Shown piece after piece: positions 58,320 to 64,000 of a stretch of 64,000 bases of DNA. Source of the DNA: Eubacteriales bacterium (GTDB lineage: Bacteria > Bacillota > Clostridia > Christensenellales > CAG-138). A model generated the notes under the pieces. It was not told where the DNA came from. It made no database searches and saw only the letters and a list, made by a program, of their open reading frames with translations. Location: contig JAQUTY010000001.1 in assembly GCA_028694155.1 (NCBI GenBank), forward strand, positions 124,001 through 188,000, written 5' to 3'. Position 1 is the first letter of the stretch. Every line of letters starts with the position of its first letter. A program made the translations under genes and the position numbers.

Positions 58320-59993
58320 ATGGATTTCATTAAGTTTGATAAATCCAACTGCAAAAACTGCTATAAATGTATTAGGCATTGTCCTGTTAAATCCATACGC
58401 TTTTCGGGCAATCTTGCAAGCGTGGTGATGGACGAGTGTATTCTCTGTGGTCAGTGTTATGTAGTATGCCCTCAGAATGCGAAAAAGATTGTGGACGAAA
58501 CCGAGATTGTGGGCGTTATGCTTAAAGAATCTTCGCCTGTATACGCAAGCGTTGCTCCATCTTTTCCTGCCTATTTCAAGGGCAAAAGTATGAAGGCATT
58601 TCAAATCGCCTTGAAAAAGCTCGGCTTTGCCGATGTTGAAGAGACTGCACTTGGAGCTACACTGGTTAAGACGGAATATGAAAGGCTTACCAATTTAGGA
58701 GAGCTTGATGTAATCATCACATCTTGCTGCCACACAATCAACTTGCTGGTAGAGAAGTATTATCCTTCGCTTGTTGGCTGTTTGGCACCAGTGATGACGC
58801 CAATGCGTGCGCATTACACGGACTTAAAACGCAGACACCCTAATGCAAAGTTTGTATTCATTGGACCGTGCCTATCAAAAAAGGACGAAGCCAATAAAGA
58901 CGGGATTGATGCTACGCTCACCTTTGATGAGATTTCTTCCATGCTTTTGGCTGCCGGAATCACTATTGGCGATGAAAAGGACGATGGCGAAGCGGGGCTT
59001 GCTCGCCTTTTCCCCACAAATGGAGGCGTGCTCAGCACAATGCAAAACAGGAACCCGAATTATACTTATTTTTCGGTAGATGGGATTGAGAACTGCAAGA
59101 ACGTGCTCAACGACATTGCCGCAGGCGGACTTCACAAATGCTTTATAGAAATGTCCTCCTGCCCCGGAAGTTGTGCAGGTGGCCCTATTATGCAGAAAGC
59201 TCACAACAACCCCTTGCGCAACTACCATGCTGTTACTACCTTTGCAGGCGATAGCGATTTTAGTATTGAGCAGCCAGAATTAAAGTATATTGCCGCTGAT
59301 TATGTTGGAGAAGCTACCCATCGGATTATGCCAAGTGAATCAATAATTGCCGAGATACTAAAAAAGATGGGAAAAACCAAACCGGAAGATGAGCTTAACT
59401 GTGGGACTTGCGGCTATGACACCTGTCGTGAAAAGGCAATAGCGGTTTATCAGGGAAAAGCGGACTACACGATGTGTCTCCCTCACCTGATGGAAAAATC
59501 AGAACGCTTTGCCAACAATATTCTTGACAACACTCCAAATGGCATCATGGTCGTCAACGACAGCTTTGAGATTCAGCAGATAAATAGTTCAGCACTGCGA
59601 ATGCTGAATATCAACACCAGAACCGATGTGCTAGGCGAGCAGATAGTGCGCATTATTGATCCTACTCCGTTCTTTGATGTAATGGTGAACGGAAAGCGTG
59701 TTGATAACAAACGTGATTACTACCCCGAATGTGGCAAATTTCTTGAGCTGACCATTGTGCATGACAGAGTATCCAATCAAGCGATTGCTATTTTCCGCGA
59801 TGTGACCGATGAAGAGAACGCAAAGAGAAACAAAGAAAAATTCAGCCGTCAAACCGTAGAAACGGCAGACAAGGTGGTTGACAAGCAAATGCGCATCGTT
59901 CAGGAAATTGCATCGTTACTGGGCGAAACTGCTGCAGAAACTAAAATTGCTCTGACTAAGTTGAAGGAATCAATTGCAAATGAAGACGAATGA
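58320..59993 (+). CDS. PAS-containing [FeFe]-hydrogenase-like sensor (HydS-like)
   Basis: The 557-residue protein has two N-terminal 4Fe-4S clusters (Cys 11/14/17/21 and 40/43/46/50). An H-cluster domain follows: L1 ITSCCHTIN near 142, L2 FIGPCLSKKDEA near 190, L3 EMSSCPGSCAGGP near 285. Then come another Fe-S motif (CGTCGYDTCREKA) and a PAS domain with a coiled-coil tail. Variant H-cluster motifs, the PAS domain and the phosphatase next door match the putative sensory (group C) [FeFe] hydrogenases. ATG 58320 has GGAAGGAGA upstream. It overlaps the phosphatase by 14 bp. Confidence 0.85.
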   Translation: MDFIKFDKSNCKNCYKCIRHCPVKSIRFSGNLASVVMDECILCGQCYVVCPQNAKKIVDETEIVGVMLKESSPVYASVAPSFPAYFKGKSMKAFQIALKKLGFADVEETALGATLVKTEYERLTNLGELDVIITSCCHTINLLVEKYYPSLVGCLAPVMTPMRAHYTDLKRRHPNAKFVFIGPCLSKKDEANKDGIDATLTFDEISSMLLAAGITIGDEKDDGEAGLARLFPTNGGVLSTMQNRNPNYTYFSVDGIENCKNVLNDIAAGGLHKCFIEMSSCPGSCAGGPIMQKAHNNPLRNYHAVTTFAGDSDFSIEQPELKYIAADYVGEATHRIMPSESIIAEILKKMGKTKPEDELNCGTCGYDTCREKAIAVYQGKADYTMCLPHLMEKSERFANNILDNTPNGIMVVNDSFEIQQINSSALRMLNINTRTDVLGEQIVRIIDPTPFFDVMVNGKRVDNKRDYYPECGKFLELTIVHDRVSNQAIAIFRDVTDEENAKRNKEKFSRQTVETADKVVDKQMRIVQEIASLLGETAAETKIALTKLKESIANEDE

Positions 59994-61161
59994 GCTTTGC
60001 GCTGATATCGGTTACTTGAGCCTTAATCACTTTGGAGAACAACTTTGCGGAGACCATGTTGAAGTTCTTGAAACGCCAGAAACCAATTCCACAGTAGTGG
60101 TTCTTGCTGATGGTCTTGGCAGTGGAGTAAAAGCAAATATCCTCTCCATTTTGACGTCGAAAATCATTTCAACTATGCTTTCGGCCGGACTGTCACTCGA
60201 AGAATCGGTGAAAACCGTTGTTGAAACTCTCCCTGTTTGCAGCGTTAGAGGCGTTGCATATTCGACCTTTACCGTTATTCGAATAACAAACAACAGTCGT
60301 GCCGAAATAATCCAGTATGATAATCCAAAGACAATTATGCTCAGGAACGGCAAGAATATGGAACTTGCCTTTGAAGAAGTAAATATTGCAGGAAAGAAAA
60401 TAAATAAGGCTGAAACACAGCTCATGGAGAACGACGTATTTATCACCTTTTCTGATGGCGTGGAGCACGCAGGGGTTGGTCTTAGCTATAATTTCGGCTG
60501 GAAACGTGAGGACATCGTCGACTATATGAGCACGTTTTGGGATGTGGGATTCAATGCTAAAACTCTCTCAACAATATTGCTTGAGCATACAGACAGTCTT
60601 TATGAGGGCAAGCCCGGTGACGATGCTACGGTATGTACAGTTCGTATCCGTAAACGTGAGCCTGTAAATTTGGTTATCGGTCCACCCGCAAACAGAGATG
60701 ACTGCACCAAAATGATGTCTCTCTTCTTTGCCAAGGAAGGGAAACATATAGTTTGCGGAGGTACGACCTCAGGCATTGCGGCAGATTATCTAAAAAAGGA
60801 ATTGCGTCCGAGTCTGAATTTCTCCGATCCCGACATTCCTCCTACTGCACAAATAGATGGGTGCGATCTTGTTACTGAGGGCGTGGTGACTATAAATAGG
60901 GTGCTCGATTATGCCAAGAACCTATTGGATGATAACAACGCCTACCAAAAATGGAGCTGCAAAAAGGATGGTGCATCGTTAATTGCCCGTATGCTGTTTG
61001 AAGACGCGACCGACATAAATTTTTTCGTGGGTAAAGCGGTAAATCCTGCGCATCAGAACACCGATTTGCCAATTACATTTACAATTAAAATGCAGCTTGT
61101 AAAAGAGCTGTCCGAATGCCTTGAAAAAATGGGTAAAAGAATCAAAGTATGTTATTTTTAA
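59980..61161 (+). CDS. SpoIIE/PP2C-type serine phosphatase
   Basis: The 393-residue protein has VVLADGLGSGVKANILS and VFITFSDGVEHAG with metal-binding Asp residues and KPGDDATVCTVR, the PP2C signature. The C-terminal 160 residues are an extra domain. It begins inside the HydS-like gene (ATG 59980), so the two are coupled. I infer that H2 or redox state sensed by HydS controls this phosphatase, which would act on a regulator. The target is not in the window. Confidence 0.85.
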   Translation: MKTNELCADIGYLSLNHFGEQLCGDHVEVLETPETNSTVVVLADGLGSGVKANILSILTSKIISTMLSAGLSLEESVKTVVETLPVCSVRGVAYSTFTVIRITNNSRAEIIQYDNPKTIMLRNGKNMELAFEEVNIAGKKINKAETQLMENDVFITFSDGVEHAGVGLSYNFGWKREDIVDYMSTFWDVGFNAKTLSTILLEHTDSLYEGKPGDDATVCTVRIRKREPVNLVIGPPANRDDCTKMMSLFFAKEGKHIVCGGTTSGIAADYLKKELRPSLNFSDPDIPPTAQIDGCDLVTEGVVTINRVLDYAKNLLDDNNAYQKWSCKKDGASLIARMLFEDATDINFFVGKAVNPAHQNTDLPITFTIKMQLVKELSECLEKMGKRIKVCYF

Positions 61162-61174
61162 GGGGGAGCCGCTT

Positions 61175-62596
61175 GTGCGTAAGTTTGATACCAAAGTCCA
61201 ATACCTAAAATATAAGGTGCTGCGTGAAGTAGCTCGCCAAGCATGGGCTGAACGGCTTCCAGTTTCCGCTATTGATATTCCAAAGACAATCGTTCCGGGA
61301 AAGACGCCCACCATGCGCTGCTGTGTCTATAAGGAGCGTGCTATACTGGCAGAACGTGTAAAAATGGCCATGGGCGGAGACAGAAGCAATCCAAATGTCA
61401 TTCAAGTAATTGATATTGCCTGTGATGAATGTCCCGCTGCCGGCTATGAGGTTACCGATTCATGCCGTGGGTGCTTAGCTCATCGGTGTGAAGATGTATG
61501 CAAACGAGGAGCAATATCGTTTGACCATAATCATGTGGCTCACATTGACAAGTCCAAATGTGTCGAGTGCGGTCAATGTGCCAATGTCTGCCCCTTTACA
61601 GCGATTATTAACCGCAAGCGTCCATGTCAAAACGCATGTAAGGTCAAGGCAATATCAATCAATGAGGATAATGCCGCTGCCATTGATGATCAGAAATGCA
61701 TTTCGTGTGGCGCATGTGTTTATCAATGCCCCTTCGGAGCAATAACAGACAAGTCGTTCATTCTAAATGTCATAGATATGCTAAAAAAGAGTGAGAGCAA
61801 TACAAAGTACAAGACCTACGCCATTGTTGCTCCATCCATTTCCAGCCAATTCTCTTATGCAAAGCTCGGTCAGGTTATTACTGCGCTCAAAAAAATGGGG
61901 TTCCATACGGTTGTAGAAGCGGCTCTGGGTGCAGATATGGTTGCAAAAAGCGAGTCTGTTGAGCTTGCAGAAAAAGGATTTTTGACAAGTTCGTGCTGTC
62001 CGGCGTTTGTGGATTATGTTGGCAAGAATTTCCCCGATATGCTTCCCTTAGTTTCACATAATCTCTCCCCCATGACGACAATCGCAAAATACATCAAGCA
62101 ACGTGAGAACGACTGCAAGACAGTGTTCATTGGCCCATGCACCGCAAAAAAAGCTGAAGTGCAAAAGGAAAGCGTTAAGCCGTTTGTGGACGCAGTCATT
62201 ACCTTTGAGGAGCTGCAAGCGTTGTTCGACAGCCTTGATATGGACATTACGCAATTTGAGGAAGATGTGCTTGATAATGCATCCTACTTTGGGCGAATTT
62301 TCGCTCGTTCAGGCGGTCTTACCGATGCTGTTGCCCAAGCAATCCGAGAGCAGTCGCTTAATTTTGATTTGAAGCCTTGTACCTGTGATGGAATTGAGGC
62401 GTGCAAAATTGCCTTACTGAAAAAAAGAAAGAACGTAACAGATGCTAATTTTATCGAAGGCATGGCATGCATTGGCGGCTGTATAAACGGTGCCGGGTGT
62501 CTGACACACGGTGAAAAAAACAAAGCGGAAGTGGATAAATATGGCAGGGAAGCATATGAAAAGACAATTCTTGACGCCGTATCGGTTTTGCAGTGA
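61175..62596 (+). CDS. [FeFe] hydrogenase, group-B-like
   Basis: The 473-residue protein has several N-terminal 4Fe-4S clusters (CRGCLAHRCEDVCKRGA, CVECGQCANVCP, CISCGACVYQCP) and the H-cluster motifs TSSCCPAFVDYV, IGPCTAKKAE and EGMACIGGCINGAG. All catalytic cysteines are present. Group-B enzymes of Clostridia are thought to couple to ferredoxin; direction is uncertain. GTG 61175 is chosen because GGGGGAG lies 6 nt upstream. It is 13 bp after the phosphatase. Maturation genes hydEFG are not in the window. Confidence 0.9.
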   Translation: MRKFDTKVQYLKYKVLREVARQAWAERLPVSAIDIPKTIVPGKTPTMRCCVYKERAILAERVKMAMGGDRSNPNVIQVIDIACDECPAAGYEVTDSCRGCLAHRCEDVCKRGAISFDHNHVAHIDKSKCVECGQCANVCPFTAIINRKRPCQNACKVKAISINEDNAAAIDDQKCISCGACVYQCPFGAITDKSFILNVIDMLKKSESNTKYKTYAIVAPSISSQFSYAKLGQVITALKKMGFHTVVEAALGADMVAKSESVELAEKGFLTSSCCPAFVDYVGKNFPDMLPLVSHNLSPMTTIAKYIKQRENDCKTVFIGPCTAKKAEVQKESVKPFVDAVITFEELQALFDSLDMDITQFEEDVLDNASYFGRIFARSGGLTDAVAQAIREQSLNFDLKPCTCDGIEACKIALLKKRKNVTDANFIEGMACIGGCINGAGCLTHGEKNKAEVDKYGREAYEKTILDAVSVLQ

Positions 62597-62875
62597 TTGT
62601 CGTTTAGTTGCTGTAATTGACTGTTCTATATAATTGCTGATTGGTGCAAGCTGTGGTTTGCGTGCCATCACACCTGCTTCTCTCCAATTTATGCTGTAAT
62701 CTTTCCCAAATCCATCTCAATGACTGTTCTCGTGTGGTAGTGTGAAGCACAGGTGACATTATTCTTTTCAAGAGAGCCGTCAAGGGTGCTGGATAAAGCT
62801 GCCAAGGGCAACAGGGAAGTGAGGAACGTACTTGCCAAGATTATTGAGATTCCATGGAACGAGTCAGCCGGGGGA
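62597..62875. other. Intergenic stretch without a clear gene
   Basis: No terminator or RNA gene is evident. A plus-strand frame from 62753 (SREPSRVLDKAAKGNREVRN) looks protein-like for about 40 residues before running antisense to mscS, so it may be a gene remnant. Confidence 0.3.
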
Positions 62876-63826
62876 TTACTGTTCCTTTGGGTCGCTGTGC
62901 AAGGTAATCTGGGTGTAGGGTATGGTTACATTGTTGGCATCGAACAGCAGCTTGATTTCACGATTGAGGGTGCGCTGCGCATCGAATACACTTTTCTCGT
63001 TGACACGAGCCACAATGCGGAGTGTGACACCCGAACTACCCAACTCCTGAACGCCCAGATAGGATATATCTCCAACGAACCTCTGGGACTGCTCTTTCTT
63101 CAACTCTATCAAGCGTTTTTCAATCAGCTTTTCTACACGTTCCAGCTTCTCATCGTAGCCGATCTGCACATCGCAGATAGCCGCAGACAGCTCATGCGAA
63201 CGATTCTGAAAATTGCGGACGTCCGAATTGTTGACTATTTTGAGATTGCCGCCAATATCCATCAACACCGTTGTGCGCACGCCGATGCTAACAACCTTTC
63301 CACGGAAGTTATCCAGAATGAGTATATCCCCCACATTGTACTGCCCCTCAAAAATGATGGCAAGCCCCGTGAATATATCCTCAATCAAGCTCTGCGCTCC
63401 AAAGCCGATAATCAGCGAGGCAATTCCCACCGTTGCAAACAGCGCAGTAGTGTTGACCCCCAGCACCGACAATCCCCAAAAGATGCTGATTAGCAGCGCG
63501 GCATACTTGCAGAAGCTCTGAAGCAGTCCGCAAATCGTCTTGGCACGGGCGGTGCGAATGGTCGTATGCTTAAACACAAACGCCACAATCAGATATACTC
63601 CCCATGTGATTGCCAGCACCGCAAAAAGTGTCAGCACTCTTGGCAGCGTAAGTCCAAACGAATCGGCGGATTTAGATGAGAATGCACCTGCCAGCTCGTT
63701 TGACAGCGCATCACGAGTTTCTTCTCCGATGAAGGGTATCCACGAGGGGTTCAAAAGCCAAATGAACAGCAGTATCAGCACTGCAAATACTATCAATCTT
63801 TTTAGGTTAAAATTAACCTTTTTCAT
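62876..63826 (-). CDS. MscS-family mechanosensitive channel
   Basis: The 316-residue membrane protein has three to four hydrophobic segments, the pore-lining helix region ATVGIASLIIGFGAQSLIED and the beta domain NVGDILILDNFRGKVVSIGV. MscS channels open on membrane tension to release solutes at osmotic downshock. ATG 63826 follows TTGGAGGAC. It is convergent with hydrogenase genes. Confidence 0.93.
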   Translation of the reverse strand: MKKVNFNLKRLIVFAVLILLFIWLLNPSWIPFIGEETRDALSNELAGAFSSKSADSFGLTLPRVLTLFAVLAITWGVYLIVAFVFKHTTIRTARAKTICGLLQSFCKYAALLISIFWGLSVLGVNTTALFATVGIASLIIGFGAQSLIEDIFTGLAIIFEGQYNVGDILILDNFRGKVVSIGVRTTVLMDIGGNLKIVNNSDVRNFQNRSHELSAAICDVQIGYDEKLERVEKLIEKRLIELKKEQSQRFVGDISYLGVQELGSSGVTLRIVARVNEKSVFDAQRTLNREIKLLFDANNVTIPYTQITLHSDPKEQ

Positions 63827-63880
63827 CTTGTTGTCCTCCAAGCATTGGTTATTGACGGATTGCCTCATGCGTCATGTTCG

Positions 63881-64000
63881 CTAAGGCTGATCCGATGTTG
63901 CCACGGGCGTTAATGTAGGCGTTGCAGCAGGCTCCGCCGTAGGTTCGGCAACAGTGCCTTGTACTGCCTTTGACAGCATCAGGGTAAATACGGTCAAGGC
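63881..64000 (-). CDS. Unidentified protein tail, N-terminus off the window
   Basis: The frame is open from the edge (LTVFTLMLSKAVQGTVAEPT) to a TAG at 63881-63883 and ends in a Pro/Thr/Ala-rich tail. A hydrophobic stretch lies at the edge. No family can be given. It is probably in one operon with mscS. Confidence 0.5.
   Translation of the reverse strand, partial: ALTVFTLMLSKAVQGTVAEPTAEPAATPTLTPVATSDQP

Noticed and set aside
62753..63493. Plus-strand frame of 246 codons over mscS
   Set aside because: Most of it is antisense to a clear MscS channel; only the first 40 residues outside mscS could be a remnant.

Overview
The window looks like a chromosomal segment of an anaerobic, probably endospore-related Gram-positive bacterium of the class Clostridia. 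The basis is the yqfC-yqfD-phoH-pgpH-ybeY-cdd-era-yqzL-recO cluster in Firmicutes order, pyruvate phosphate dikinase, Rex with AdhE, two [FeFe]-hydrogenase-type proteins with a SpoIIE-type phosphatase, and several mobile-element families common in Clostridia (TnpV/DUF6809, ISLre2, polyvalent proteins). I cannot name the species.

Layout. 1-844: edge-truncated alpha/alpha-toroid-like protein (-). 998-1073: initiator tRNA-Met. 1030-5258: wreck of an integrated or conjugative element (N-terminally truncated large serine recombinase running into the tRNA, 5'-truncated polyvalent/MuF-C-like protein, frameshifted ParB, ParR-like protein, ParM tail). 5292-10356: defence-flavoured island with a DUF234-type ATPase, then an RHH regulator, a BcgI-like fused restriction-methylation protein and its specificity subunit. 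10412-11094: TnpV and DUF6809 remnant. 11337-24112: housekeeping block (ppdK; recO to yqfC operon; CPBP protease; pepF). 24403-35526: type I-E CRISPR-Cas with 24 repeats and the gene order cas3-cse1-cse2-cas7-cas5-cas6-cas1-cas2::dnaQ, transcribed leftwards toward the array. Cas3 and Cas2-DnaQ each carry one in-frame TAG. 35628-35809: tRNA-Trp. 35861-52462: array of orphan RHS C-terminal cassettes (-), each an RHS core plus a variable tip plus a putative immunity gene, with repeated junction elements, three copies of a 157-bp insertion, a polyvalent-protein fragment and an internally deleted ISLre2. 52591-62596: LysR regulator, Rex, AdhE, a phosphotransferase, and a hydrogenase/sensor module (2Fe-2S protein, PAS-bearing HydS-like protein, SpoIIE-type phosphatase, group-B-like [FeFe] hydrogenase). 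62876-64000: MscS channel and an edge-truncated gene.

How the genes work together. The recO-yqfC block is tightly overlapping and reads as one operon for ribosome/rRNA maturation, DNA repair, c-di-AMP turnover and sporulation. The right end couples NADH/NAD sensing (Rex) with ethanol fermentation (AdhE) and H2 sensing/production. The middle is a conflict zone. A restriction system and a CRISPR system sit beside an arsenal of six RHS tips, all of which look like peptidase folds, paired with lipoproteins or one membrane protein. Pseudogenization is common in the accessory parts and absent from the housekeeping parts.
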